64,000 nucleotides of DNA, taken from contig NC_134825.1 of assembly GCF_004210375.1 (NCBI RefSeq), positions 67,137,558-67,201,557 on the forward strand, read 5' to 3'. Positions within the stretch are counted from its first letter, which is position 1; every line of letters starts with the position of its first letter. A program made the position numbers and the translations under genes. Origin of the DNA: Tachypleus tridentatus (lineage: Eukaryota > Arthropoda > Merostomata > Xiphosura > Limulidae). Below the pieces are notes generated by a model. That model was not told where the DNA came from. It made no database searches and was given only the letters and a program-made list of their open reading frames with translations. Shown one piece after another: positions 12,775 through 24,020 of this stretch.

Positions 12775-13650
12775 ATATTTTAAAAGAGCGTAGATACAAA
12801 TCATACTACAATAGTTACATGTGTCCAACATAAAACGCTGATTGTTTTGTAATTGCACAATTAACACTACATGCTTGTTGCGTACAATGACTAAAGGATT
12901 TTGATTGTTGTATGAGAGGACAGTTAGCACTACGTGCTTGTTGTGTACCACGACTAGAAGATATTGAATGCTGTATGAGAGGGCAATTGACACTACATAC
13001 TTGTTGTGTACAATGACTAGAATATTTTGATTGTTGTATGAGAGGACAATTAGCACCACGTGCTTGTTGTGTACCACGACTAGAAGATATTGAATGCTGT
13101 ATGAGAGCGCAATTGACACTACATACTTGTTGTGTACAATGACTAGAGAATTGTGATTGTTGTATGAAAGGGCAGTTAACACTACTTGAAAGCTGTATGC
13201 ATCAAACACAAGAGATTGACTGTTTTATGAGAGCACAGCGGACAGTATATGATAGATATGTAGGCATCATAGAAAATCTTTATTCGTGTATGAGAGCAAA
13301 ATTAATAAAATATGATAGTTGTGTGCGACAAAGAAAATCGACCACTGTGTCAGGGCAGAATAAAAAGTACATGATAAATGTGCACGACAAACAGAAGATA
13401 TCGAACGCTGTGCCTGGGCAGAATAAAAATATTATTATAGTTATGCACAACATAAGGCGTACTATACGGTAGTGTAGCTAAATAAACTACAAAAAGGACT
13501 GGTTGCTTTATACATTACACACAACAGAATGCTAGACGCGAATAACAAGAAGAGTTTGATAATGGTGTAAGAACACACCGAACAGTGAGATATATATTTG
13601 CATAGAACAAACAGAAAGGGTCGATTGTTTACTGTGAAGCAAATTGGTTT
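12775..13650. repeat. 63-bp tandem repeat with alternating two-unit pattern
   Basis: Unit starts at 12838, 12901, 12964, 13027, 13090, 13153, 13216 and 13279 are each 63 bp apart. Units starting 12901 and 13027 are one type (gtgtaccacgactagaagat), and those at 12964 and 13090 are another (gtgtacaatgactaga), giving a 126-bp higher-order repeat. Units decay on both sides, and the right flank is barely recognisable by 13650. Because 63 is divisible by three, a 154-codon frame stays open on the minus strand (12745-13209) with a 21-residue repeat. It is more likely an artefact than a gene. Confidence 0.85.
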
Positions 13651-13759
13651 GATTGTTATTATTTTAAATTAAAGTGGAAAGTTGTAAAGAACGAAAGCAA
13701 AGTGCAGAAGATAAGAAAAACATAATGGTAGTTAGTACTTACAGATTTGGATTGGTTCA

Positions 13760-13868
13760 AGTTAAGCGTGAAGCTACACAATGGGCTATCCATGCTCTCC
13801 ACCAACCACGAATATCGAAACCCGTTTCTAGCGTTCTAAGCCTGTAGACATACCATTGTGCCATTAGG
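13760..13868 (-). repeat. SINE family B
   Basis: Fairly well preserved minus copy: aagctacacaatgggctatc, ccaccaaccacgaatatcga, acccgtttctagcg and tgtagacataccattgtgcc appear in the expected reverse order. Confidence 0.7.
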
Positions 13869-13992
13869 GGCAGTAGTTGCAGAATAAATAGTTCAATGAT
13901 AGAAAAAAAAAATGAAAACGATCGTTGTAAGAGGTTCACAATCAATTTCGTAAGTTTTAGAAATCTAAACAAAAGCGTATTGTTGCTATTGC

Positions 13993-14178
13993 TTTGTTTG
14001 TTTGTTTTGAATTTCACACAAAGTTATACGAGGGCTATCTGCTTTAGCCGTTCTAATTTAGCAGTGCAAAACTAGAGGGAAGACAGCTAGTCATCACTAA
14101 CCACTGCCAACTCTCGGGTTACTCTTTTACCAACGAATAGTGGGATTTTTCGTCACATTATAACGCTCCTAGGGCTTA
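13993..14178 (-). repeat. SINE family A, lacking the tRNA head
   Basis: The GTTT tail and the body are present up to about the GCGTTATAA block, after which similarity stops. The copy is therefore 5'-truncated with respect to the SINE, as is common for LINE-driven insertion. Confidence 0.85.
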
Positions 14179-15221
14179 GTTGTTGTCGAACATAACACTG
14201 TAGTCGTAAAAACTGAACTGAATAATATACAGAACGAGCAATAAAAATTTAATATTTGCAAAAGGCGAACTAGAAAGTTTGATAATAGAAATAATAGTAA
14301 ATATATCAGCTTTAGTGCTCTTTTCTTTTTTTTTTTTTTGCTTAACCAACAGTCCTACATCAGGACTGAAAAACCGTTTTATACTATTTCAGAAGAAAAA
14401 TAAAAAACATGTTTTGGAAATTCCGAAGCTGCTACCATAAACACTCATCCCCTGTTTTCATACAAAACAAAGCAAAAAAATTAGCGCAATTTATTTAATG
14501 AGAGAGTAAATACATTTATCTGCATGTTTCCCATATATGCAGTTGTTGATATATAATGTACGTGAAATAATATATTAGTAAAACATGCGTGAGAATGGCA
14601 GACTTTATTTATTAATATTATGTCCGACATTCTTACTAACTTCACATTTCAATAACTAATGTATAAATTGTTTTTAAATTATTTAAAAACAGCAGTTGTG
14701 TAAAAAAAAACTATTTACAATTAAAAAGAATACAACGTTAAAATATTATACAATAAACAGTTATTAAAACAAGTTATTTGCCCTAAATATAACTTTACAT
14801 ATATTTCGATGTCTGGTAACACACACCATCTTCAAGAATAACCTAAGAAGCGTGGATAGAACTTATATATCTACATAATCATTTACATATCAATAACGCT
14901 ATTTAGACTTAAACAGCCCAAAGTTATAAAACTAATACTTTATTATTTAGACCTGTACCAGCTGTTTCGTTTAATGCAATATCTTTGAGGTTGTTGCTTT
15001 TTTTTTCAATTTCAACTGATTCTTTGATATTTAAATTCTACCAAGTTTATTCAGGTATGCTTAAATACTTTTTATTTCTAAATATCTATACAGTTTCAAA
15101 CAAGTGATACAGAAATATATACAAAGTGGCTTTGAGTGATTTAGTATTGTACGTAGACTAGCTGTTGAAGTATCCAAGTGAATTATGGGATACATCAATA
15201 AAGCTCGGATCTGACATAAAG
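14179..15221. other. Intergenic or intronic, Penelope-type tail motif
   Basis: A T run lies near 14326-14339. On the minus strand at about 14795-14850 a stretch reading ttgaagatggtgtgtgttac, then gacatcgaaatata, resembles the GAAGATGG...CGAAA tails of Penelope-like elements. Otherwise nothing is recognised. Confidence 0.3.
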
Positions 15222-15492
15222 CGGCCCGGCATGGCCAGGTGGTTAAGGCACTCGACTCGTAATTTGAGGGTTGCGGGTTCGAATCCCCGTCACACTAAAC
15301 ATACTGGCCCTTTCAGCCGTGGGACGTTATATGTGACGGCCAATCCCACTATTCGTTGGTAAAAGAGTAGCTCAAGAGTTGGCGGTGGGTGGTGATGACT
15401 AGCTGCCTTTCCTCTAGTCTTACACTGCTAAATTAGGGACGGCTAGCACAGATAGCTCTCGTGTAGTTTTGCGCGAAATTAAAAAAAAAACA
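15222..15492 (+). repeat. tRNA-derived SINE, family A, well preserved
   Basis: One of the best copies. The head has A box tggccaggtgg and B box gggttcgaatcc, with an anticodon-loop-like ctcgtaa. The body ends gcgcgaaatt followed by an A run. It could in principle still be recognised by Pol III. Confidence 0.95.
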
Positions 15493-15990
15493 ACTTATTA
15501 TCTGGCCAATCTGAGATAAAATCGAGTATTTCAATTATGATATAAGCTATTTCATTAGATTTCATTAACAAGAACAACAGGAATAAGATAATTTAAAATT
15601 AATTACACCCTGTTTCATTTTAAATAATAAAATAGCAATGATTCGTTACGTAGTTTTCATCCACATTTTTCAGTTCTGCTAAATACAAATATCAAGAAAT
15701 TATTTAATTTTAAGCCATTCTGTATTCGCATATCTAATACATCTCATATACAAATCAAATGATGCACAATCTGTTGAAGGATTCACTTGTCAAATACTAA
15801 CTCATGTATTGTATTTCAAAACAAAACTACAATGATAACGTTGAAGAGTTTCAAATTGCGTGTTTTCTCTAGATTATTTGTAATTTAATTTCTTTAATAA
15901 GTAAAATATCTTAAAACGATACACGCATAGGCAGACTCATAATAATTTTAAAATATCCGAATAGTGTATAAGAGAAAAAACTCTAGAAGT
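15493..15990. other. Intergenic or intronic, nothing recognised
   Basis: AT-rich sequence between two same-strand family A SINEs. No motif found. Confidence 0.4.
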
Positions 15991-16001
15991 ATAATTTTAA
16001 G

Positions 16002-16254
16002 CGGCCTAGCATGGCCAAACGTGTTAAGGCATTCGACTCGTAATCCGCGGGTCGCGGGTTCGAATCCCGTTCGCACCAAACATTCTCGCCCTTTCAGCCG
16101 TGGGGGCGTTATGATGGTACGGTCAATCCCACTATTCGTTGGTAAAAGATTAGCCCAAAAGTTGACTAGTTGCCTTCCCTCTAGTCTTACACTGCTAAAT
16201 TAGGGACGGCTAGCGCAGATAGCCCTCGAATAGCTTTGCGCGAAAATTCAAACA
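16002..16254 (+). repeat. tRNA-derived SINE, family A, with 11-bp TSD
   Basis: Head, B box gggttcgaatcc and body are clear, with a deletion of about 20 bp around the GGTGGTGATGA segment. Flanks ataattttaag (15991-16001) and ataactttaag (16255-16265) differ at one base. Confidence 0.9.
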
Positions 16255-16519
16255 ATAACTTTAAGTGGAAAACCTTACGTGTTATAGTCATAACTGGTAA
16301 AGTTAAAGTAATATAACTAGACATAAATAAAAACGCAACAGTGATAGAGCTAAACGTAAACAAACTCAAAATCCTTGTATAAAGGCTACATTTTTAGGAT
16401 TTAATAACTTTGTGCATGTGTTTATCATATTTTATACACACTTTACTGTATAAACTTACCCACGCTATTAAATTAATATTTGTCCTCGATGTTTTTGTTG
16501 TTTGTTTTTTGTACTTTCT

Positions 16520-16690
16520 CATATGTTTGTGTTTATGACAAAGCTATTAAAGCTCTCTGTCGCTGTCCCTAATTTTGACCTATTAGTCAGAGATAAAGCG
16601 GCCAGTTAGTAGCACCCTTCTACCCATCATCCCCATTAAAAGCTTGACTGTCATTCTTTTAACGTACTAGTGGCTCATAACACAATGAAT
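16520..16690 (-). repeat. SINE family C body fragment
   Basis: Contains acaaagctattaaagc, cgctgtccctaattttgacc and a degraded ggccagttagtagcaccc block on the plus strand, that is, a minus copy. It leads directly into the array of tRNA-like heads, suggesting the array grew from this SINE's 5' end. Confidence 0.5.
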
Positions 16691-16699
16691 ATGTTGTGT

Positions 16700-17023
16700 A
16701 ATCTAACGGATTCAAACCTGGCTCGTCAACTTCAAAGTACAGAGCTCTACCACAAGGTCAACCCACTCCTTTATATTTTGAATCTAACGGATTCAAACCT
16801 GGATCGCCAACTTCAAAGTACAGAGCTCTACCACAAGGTCAACCCACTCCCTTTATATTTTGAATCTAACGGATTCAAACCTGGATCGCCAACTTCAAAG
16901 TACAGAGCTGTACCACAAGGTCAACCCACTCCCTTTATATTTTGAATCTAACGGATTCAAACCTGGATCGCCAACTTCAAAGTACAGAGCTCTACCACAA
17001 GGTCAACCCACTCCCTTTATATT
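16700..17023 (-). repeat. Tandem array of four tRNA-like SINE heads (about 82 bp each)
   Basis: Units start aatctaacggattcaaacct at about 16700, 16781, 16863 and 16945 and are nearly identical. On the minus strand each carries gaccttgtggtagagctc (A-box-like) and ggtttgaatcc (a good B box), spaced as in a tRNA. The array abuts a family C SINE body and ends at the fourth unit near 17023. Open frames of 75-91 codons on the plus strand are repeat artefacts. Confidence 0.85.
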
Positions 17024-18785
17024 TTTAACCTTTACAGCTACCGTGTTCACCCTTGATCTCATCACGCCGATATTCTGTTACTGTTAGCTAGTCTTCCGAA
17101 AAGTCAACGGAAAGTATCTGCAGTTCCAAATAATTTTTCTGTTTTGTATGTAAATTTATAGATGTGTGTTTACAAAACAGCAATTTTTGCTCACTCACGC
17201 AAGGAACATTCCAGAGATAGGTCGTCCCCTAAATATACCCCACCATCTTTAATAATGAATCAAAATGTCAGATAAGCTAGCTTCTGACTCACGTGCGTCT
17301 CTACCGGCCGCAGCCTTGGGGTGCAGGGATTATGACGTCAGCTGCTATGTGACTGAAAATGATCAGCAATACGCCACAACGAATAACACCATCTGTTACA
17401 ATTACATATTAAAGCAAATATACTTGACACAATAGAATCGTACATGTTTACTGTTTCAAATTACTTGTGTATTTGTCAAGCATTTCTTATCGTTAGCTCT
17501 TTCACTTAATAAACTCTTCTTTAAACACTATAAAACAATAATTATAGGTAGAAAAGTTAAATTTCATAACAGGTTAAAAGCGGCGTGTATTTTAGCTATA
17601 TTAACCTAAAATATTCTTTAAGTTAAAGACAACCAGTGGAAGGTTAATTAAAAGTTTCACAAATGGTCATAATTCCTGCAAAGTCCACAAAACTTAAACT
17701 ATCAAATGCTGCTGCAGCCTGCTTCACTCTTAATATGACACTAAACTGTTCTCATAATAACTTTTGGAGGTCAAAATCGTGAGATAAAATGAACATAGTC
17801 GCCACATCCAAAGCAACCAGCTGGAACATAATTAAAACATATTTAAAGCCGCTGATGGGTTGTCATTTAATAATTGGTGTGCTAAGCACAAAACTATATC
17901 ATGAGATATTATTGCTGTGCCTACCACGGATATGGAAACCTAATTTTTGGCAAGGTCGTAATTTAAACATAGGCTGTGGACGTTCACCAAGATATTTAGT
18001 TGTGTCTAAGTTAATCATTTGGTTGCTGGACTTGATTCACCTTCTTTATTATGTTTTATCTTTGCAAAATCTATTAAGCAGTTACTTCCAGACACAAGAA
18101 AATATCTAAGCTGCCTTGGTCGAGCATGAAAAAAATGTTAGCAACGCATCATAGATGTTAAAACCTTCAAACTTTTCTACTTGTAGTTGAAGAGAATACC
18201 AAGACCACTGAAACCTCTGCTAGCAGTAACTGGAATCTTTTATTCTGTGAAATCAGATATAAAATTGGTTCAATAATATGTTCAACTTGGGGTTTATCCT
18301 TCCTTGATGGCACCACAAAGCACTAAACGGCACCAACAATGTTGTCTCAATATGTTACATTCGGAAATTTTCGTCGTAACCATTATGGGACTCCTATATT
18401 GCTCTAATCTTTGGTATTTTTTTATTCAAAACTTTTGTGCATAACGAAGGAAAGGATGTCTAGCCACAGTTGTCCATAATTTGGATCTGATAGACTAAAG
18501 AAAAGACAGCTCATAAACAGTATTCACCGGCAACTTTTGTGAGCTCGAAATAGAGTACCTGATCAGAACCCTGGAGGTGCAAAACGATCTCTATATGCGC
18601 ATTGTTATTTTTTGTGCAACTGATTGCAAATTTTACTATCAGTTACACTGTTTAATTACTTCGTCTCTAATCATCGCTAGCTAGCTAAAAACAAATTAAA
18701 ACTATAGCTATAAAATCGGTCAAGCTCATAATAGTGGTTGAATTTATCGTAATTGGTTAAGATATTACACTAAGTAACATAAAAT
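17024..18785. other. 1.8 kb without a recognised gene
   Basis: A local GC-richer patch (about 17280-17345) contains tcacgtgc and the palindrome tgacgtca. A 106-codon plus frame (17789-18109) has no recognisable domain. The rest is AT-rich and unrecognised. Confidence 0.35.
17289..17340. promoter_or_regulatory. E-box and CRE-like palindrome cluster
   Basis: tcacgtgc at 17289-17296 and a perfect tgacgtca at 17333-17340 sit in a small GC-richer island (accggccgcagcc). These match bHLH and CREB/ATF sites by sequence only. No TATA box or gene start is seen nearby. Confidence 0.2.
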
Positions 18786-19060
18786 TGGGCCAGGGATGGC
18801 CAGGTGATTAAAGCACTCGACTCGTAATCTGAGGGTCGCGGGTTCGAGTCTCCATCACACCAAACATGCTCGCCTTTTCAGCCCTGGGGCGTTATAATGT
18901 TACGGTTAATCCAATTATTCGTTGGTAAAAGAGTAGCCCAAGAGTTGGCGGTGAATGGTGATGACTAGCTGCCTTCCCTCTAGTCTTACACTGCTAAATT
19001 AAGGACGGCTAGCGCAGATAGCCCTCGTGTAGTTGTGCGCAAAATTCAAACCAAACTAAA
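18786..19060 (+). repeat. tRNA-derived SINE, family A, full length
   Basis: Starts gggccagggatggccaggtg, keeps the B box gcgggttcgagtc (one change), a nearly intact body, and ends gcgcaaaattcaaacc. Confidence 0.9.
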
Positions 19061-19284
19061 CATTGACGTCATCGCTAAATTTCGACTTTGTAACTTAGTC
19101 AGTTAAAATAAAAGGATAGATAAAATAATAATCAAGTTATTTTAAAGTACACAAGTTCTTACTTTTCAGGCATTTTATTTTTTTATGTTAAATTTATTTT
19201 CCTAAATGTATGTTAGCAACGTACCTGTTTCTTCACTTCAACCCTGATACTTTACAATTATGACAACGTACTATTCAGCAAGCA

Positions 19285-19575
19285 GCTACTAGTTCGTTTA
19301 ATTCTGCCAAAGCTACACGAGAGCTTCAAGCGCTTTCCAACTCTAATTTTGAGGTGATAATTTAGAATGAAGGCAGCCCTCTGACAACCCTTGGACTATC
19401 CTTGTCAAACCGAACAGTAGGATGGAAGCACCAGTGCCATTATAATGCATCTACGGATCTAAAGTGCAGAATTCTTTTTTTGTTGTTCTGTTTCGACGTA
19501 AGGGGACAGAAACCAGAGAAACATCATTTCCACAATCTAGCACTGGACCATTGAGCTGTACACAGTTCAACCAGG
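19285..19575 (-). repeat. SINE family C, diverged
   Basis: Begins with gccaaagctacacgagagct, then tctaattttgaggtgata, gaaggcagccctctgacaac and a decayed head region around 19540-19560. The two opposite open frames over it are not genes. Confidence 0.45.
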
Positions 19576-19743
19576 TACTGAAAAGTTTAGTTTTAGTCCG
19601 TCGAATATTACGTTTAACAACTTTGTTCCACCACTTTAATCTTCTATTACACAATGTAACGTTCAAATAATAAGTCTATCTTTGTTGCTTAATACACGGA
19701 CAAACACGTAAGTTCTGTAGTTTAACTCTTCTTTCAAATAACA

Positions 19744-20015
19744 GGGCCCAGCATGGCCAAGTGGTTAGGGCACTCGACTCATGATCTTAGAGTTGCGGCT
19801 TTGACTTCCCGCGACTCTCTCGCCTGTTCAATCGTGGGAGCGTTATAAAGTGATGGTCAATCCCACTATTCATTGGTAAAAGTGTAGCCCAAGAGTTGGC
19901 GGTGGTTGGTGATGACTAGCTGCTTTCTCTATAGTCTTACACTGCTAAATTAGGGACCGCTAGCGCAAATAGCCCTCGTGTAGCTTTGCGTGCGCGAAAT
20001 TAAAAAACAAAACAA
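19744..20015 (+). repeat. tRNA-derived SINE, family A, with 10-bp TSD
   Basis: Complete copy with a damaged B box. Flanks tcaaataaca (19734-19743) and tcaagtaaca (20016-20025) differ at one base and define the insertion. Confidence 0.92.
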
Positions 20016-20025
20016 TCAAGTAACA

Positions 20026-21516
20026 GTCGAAATAAACCATGGAATTATTTTGTTTATTCCTCAATTAAACAATTACATTTACACACTCTTTTGTAATCTA
20101 CCAAAAGTAGAGATGAAATTCTGTTAGTACTACTAATTTATTTTTTAAGAGGTACCTGTACCCGGACTTATCTGATTTGTTTTCTTATTTTTTTGTTACA
20201 CATAGATATTGTTTCTCCAAAAATCAGGCCCACTTCACCAAGTTGAGTATCTCTAATATTTTTCTTTTTTTTAGAATTGTACCCCTGACAAAAATATATT
20301 CACAAAAATATTTATGATTCAGTATATAAGAAGTTCAAAGAAAATATTTTCTCCATCGTATCTACATAATGAGTAAAATAGAGTTTGGTTTTTGATTAAG
20401 TATTTTAACATAATACATTAAGAAATACCATGTGAAATTCAGTTTATTCTATACAAATAGTTAGCCCTAACGTGTTTTTTTTAATTTTAATTAGTTCTAC
20501 TGTAAATAAGAATAAAACTTAACATAGATGTGTCTTAAAGGAATCGTTTCAGTTGCAAGTAGATTGAACAATTTAGCACCAAATGTGTTATTTATTATTG
20601 CGAAACGACTGAATACAGAGTTGTATTACACTTCCAGCAAACCTTTACGGGTACTATCGAACTCTCTGAGGCTTAAGGGTCTTGGAACTGATGATGCACA
20701 TTTTAACCATTAAATTAATTAGTTCGTATTATTTAAATACCACAGAATACTTAGAGGAAGTTCTATGAAATTTATGCCAATAACCTATAGCTTCTTACCC
20801 CCTGCGCGTGCATGCACCCTAAATCACGTCGACAGTGCTTGTCAGTCAATAAAACCAGATGCAGTAATAAACGTTATGAAAATTGATGTTTAAACGATGA
20901 TACGTGAAGCACCTAGTGGTAAAAGTAGTGAGTCAGACATTCATGATGTTTTCATGCTATCGCAGACAGACAACATTAGTCAGCGAATTGTAGGGGACAA
21001 ATCAAATGAACCACCTACAGTCTCCCCCTTTAACCATTCCTGATATTGCACTCCCCCTCCACTCCTCTCAGAATATTCTGAGCAACGTGCATCCTGGACG
21101 GAGAGGTTAGACCGGCTTTCAGCAAAATAACTGAAGTTGGGATTAAAGACAGCACAGTTTAATTAATGTTATCATATAGGGTGTATAGAAAACCTGTTCC
21201 TGCTGTAATATGATGGATTCCTGCTCTCTGGTGTGTGAAATATGTGGTAGGGCAAGGGAGTCAAAGCAAACGTGCTATATTCGAGTTAATTAGATTACGT
21301 GTAGCCAATAAAACGAGAGGAGACTTTTCACTTTTTGACTTTTTGGGAATTTATGAAATAAAACCGCATGTATCCAGGCCCAAACGAAGAATGTCTGAAA
21401 GGGATTTCTAATTCGCGAGACCTAAAAGTAATACATATTGTACGAAACACAATCGGTGTGAAAAGCATGCTAATGCTATGAAGGTCTAAGGCATGCACTC
21501 ACCACCGAAAATTTGT
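20026..21516. other. 1.5 kb without a recognised gene
   Basis: Mostly AT-rich. A pyrimidine-rich patch (ctccccctccactcctctca) lies at about 21051-21070. No sustained frame or repeat identified. Confidence 0.4.
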
Positions 21517-21528
21517 ATAAAATAAGTG

Positions 21529-21792
21529 GGCCAGGTATGGCCAGGTAGTTAAGGCACTCGACTCTTAATCCGATGATCGCGGGTTCGAATCCCCGTCATA
21601 CCAAACATGCTCGCCTTTCAGCCGTGGGGGCGTTATAATGTTACGGTCAATCGCACTATTCGTTGGTAAAAGAGTAGCCCAAGAGTTGGCGGTGGGTGGT
21701 GATGACTTCTAGTCTTACGCTGCTCAATTAGAGACGGCTAGCTCAGACTGCCCTCGTGCAGCTTTGCGCGAAATTCGAAACAAACCAAACCA
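21529..21792 (+). repeat. tRNA-derived SINE, family A, perfect 12-bp TSD
   Basis: Flanks ataaaataagtg at 21517-21528 and 21793-21804 are identical, indicating a comparatively young insertion. The B box gcgggttcgaatcc is intact. About 15 bp (the AGCTGCCTTCCCT segment) are missing from the body. Confidence 0.95.
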
Positions 21793-21804
21793 ATAAAATA
21801 AGTG

Positions 21805-23797
21805 CTGTGAAATTAAATCAGGAAGTAATTTTGCATGAAATATAGCTTAAATAATTGCACGGTTGTCCACATAAAATCCACAAACATACAAAACGTTAAC
21901 TACCATAAACAGCTCCGTTATAACTACATAAGCATAATCTTCTTTTTTACATTACAAAAATAGGGGTTCTACGGACCCCTTGAATCCCTCTCTGCGTGGT
22001 ATCGTCATATTTTAGTTTCTGTGTTCTTAGTTTACGCGAAGTTTATGAATTTATCTAGAATACAGTTTGTTTTATATCACTGTACCTCTAGATTTTTGAA
22101 ATCTGTAAGACGTCGACATTCCACCATATGACATGGTTATTCAAAACTTAAATCGCTGTGCTAAGAAAATTATATATATATATATATACACACACTTTTC
22201 CGCTTTTATATTTTCCGTCATGATTCTCTAAGAAATTGTGTTATGAAAAATGAAATCTAAAGCAAAAAAATGCAATATAGTCCTAATATCCAGTAATCCA
22301 GTTCACACCATAGGACAATGGGAGATAGAACTTAGATAACTTTTCCCAGGCCCAGACATCTAGAGAAGCCCAGACAAAGTGGGCTACCTGACTTACGTCA
22401 ACACGACAAAATGTTCACATGTTAGAAAACATAACAACCGAAAGTCTTGTCATAAGTAGGAAGATTTCTGTGGACAGCACTATCCTGATCCATCATAAAC
22501 ATAACGTGCAAGACTGTCCAGTGTCGTAGAATTTCCTATGGGCTTGTTCCGAATCACATTAACTAGTTAAAATCGGTTGATATTATATAGTTTTGCTATC
22601 ACATATATATCTGACTGCTAAACTACATGTACTTCCGCAGGGTTCCCGAAAGTATTCTGTTTCAATCTGGACAATCGTTAGTTCAAACGCAGAATTTACA
22701 AATCTGTTTACTTATGATGTTTACAACCAGTAGCTATTGACATCCTAAACCACAAAAAATCACAAGATCTCCCTCCGACGCATTACGATTAAATTTATAA
22801 CATAAGGAACATGCTGCGAAGTCCTCCAATAGACTGAGTGGCCAGGTCAGAGACCTCTATGTCTTAGCCATAGTTCTCCTGAATATTTAACTGTGGATCA
22901 GAAAGAAAGAACCGCCAACTGAAGCGAAAACTCCGAATAGTAGAATTGATTTCCACCTTATAAAATATCCATAGCTGAAAATGCGAAGCGTGTTATGGAA
23001 CACTACGTCTCGAACCTAAGATCCTACGATAGCAAAGTCCGATATACTATTCCAGAATGGATGGTTATGCCACCAATATTTTACAGACGGGATGCAAGTC
23101 TTAGTGAAAAACATATCAATGATTTCTACCTTAAGTTTTTCCAAGCCTTTTCGGAGAAAGTCTCTATTAAAGAAGTGAAACGTAAACTGATGTTGCTAAA
23201 ATATATTTTACGTTCTCAGTTCCGTCTTACGCTCTATTATTCCAACCAAGAGTGTAATTATTAAGTAGGTTTGAATTTAAACTTTATTAGTAGAGACTAG
23301 CATTACTAAATAGCTTGAGCTTGAATAAGTAACCAGAAGACTGATAAAATGAAGTCAAAATGAAGTCTGGGTTCAAGTCTACAACTGGAATGCTAGTCGT
23401 GATAATAAATTCAAATTAATGTTTGAGTTCAAATACTACCGGACAACTAGTATAATGAATTTAAAGCAATGCATGAGTTTATAAGTGACTAACATTACGA
23501 AATTATTATTTAGTTTGAATATATCTACAGACCGATCAAAGTAAACAGCTTTTTCCGCTTAGGAATTTTAATATTCAAGGGTTTTTATAGATATCAGTGA
23601 ACTTTGTGAAACTATTCTTGAGATACACATTTATCTACTGAATATGTCATTTTTATTTCTAAGAAGAAAACATAGGTCTTTAAAGATCAAAGATATACAC
23701 TCCTGGAAAATTTGTCATTGTATAAAGATATTTATTTATAAAGGCTACATAGGTTTAATTATGCGACATGTCCGTTTCTATAGCTGCTAATGTAAAG
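21805..23797. other. 2 kb without a recognised gene
   Basis: Contains a TA/CA microsatellite near 22170-22197. A degraded minus SINE trace may lie at about 22960-23040 (catagctgaaaatgcgaag). The 89-codon frame at 22995-23264 overlaps that trace and shows no domain. Confidence 0.35.
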
Positions 23798-24020
23798 TGG
23801 CCCGGCATGGCCAGGTGGCACTAGAATCGTGACCCGAGGGTCGTGGGTTCGAATCCCTGTCACACCAAACATGATCGCCCTTTCAGCCATGGATCAGTCC
23901 CATTATTCGTTGGCAAAAGAGTAACCAAAGAGTCGGCGGCGGATGGTGATGACTAGCTGCTAAATTAGGAATGGCTAGAGCAGATAGTCTCGTGTAGCTT
24001 TGCGCGAAATTCAAACTTAA
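23798..24020 (+). repeat. tRNA-derived SINE, family A, with internal deletions
   Basis: Head ggcccggcatggccaggtgg is intact and the B box gtgggttcgaatcc is good. Deletions remove part of the anticodon arm, the GTTATAATG block and the CTTCCCTCTAGTC block. Confidence 0.9.

Noticed and set aside
12745-13209. 154-codon minus-strand repeat protein
   Set aside because: The frame stays open because the 63-bp unit is a multiple of three. Kept as a finding about the array, not called as a gene.
15222-15300. Functional tRNA gene
   Set aside because: The A and B boxes are good, but the acceptor stem does not close and the sequence continues into the SINE body. The same holds for all family A heads here.
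15165-15362. Small plus-strand frames over family A SINE heads (also at 15964-16203)
   Set aside because: The residues after RPGMARWLRHSTRN simply translate the SINE head. The same peptide recurs wherever the SINE is in this orientation.
16670-17087. 91- and 75-codon plus-strand repeat frames
   Set aside because: They translate the tandem tRNA-like heads on the non-tRNA strand.
17789-18109. 106-codon plus-strand frame
   Set aside because: No motif, no coding-like composition and no splice signals that would extend it. Treated as chance.
22172-22197. CRISPR-like or other structured array in short repeats
   Set aside because: It is a plain TA/CA microsatellite. No spaced direct repeats with unique spacers were found anywhere in the window, as expected for a eukaryote.
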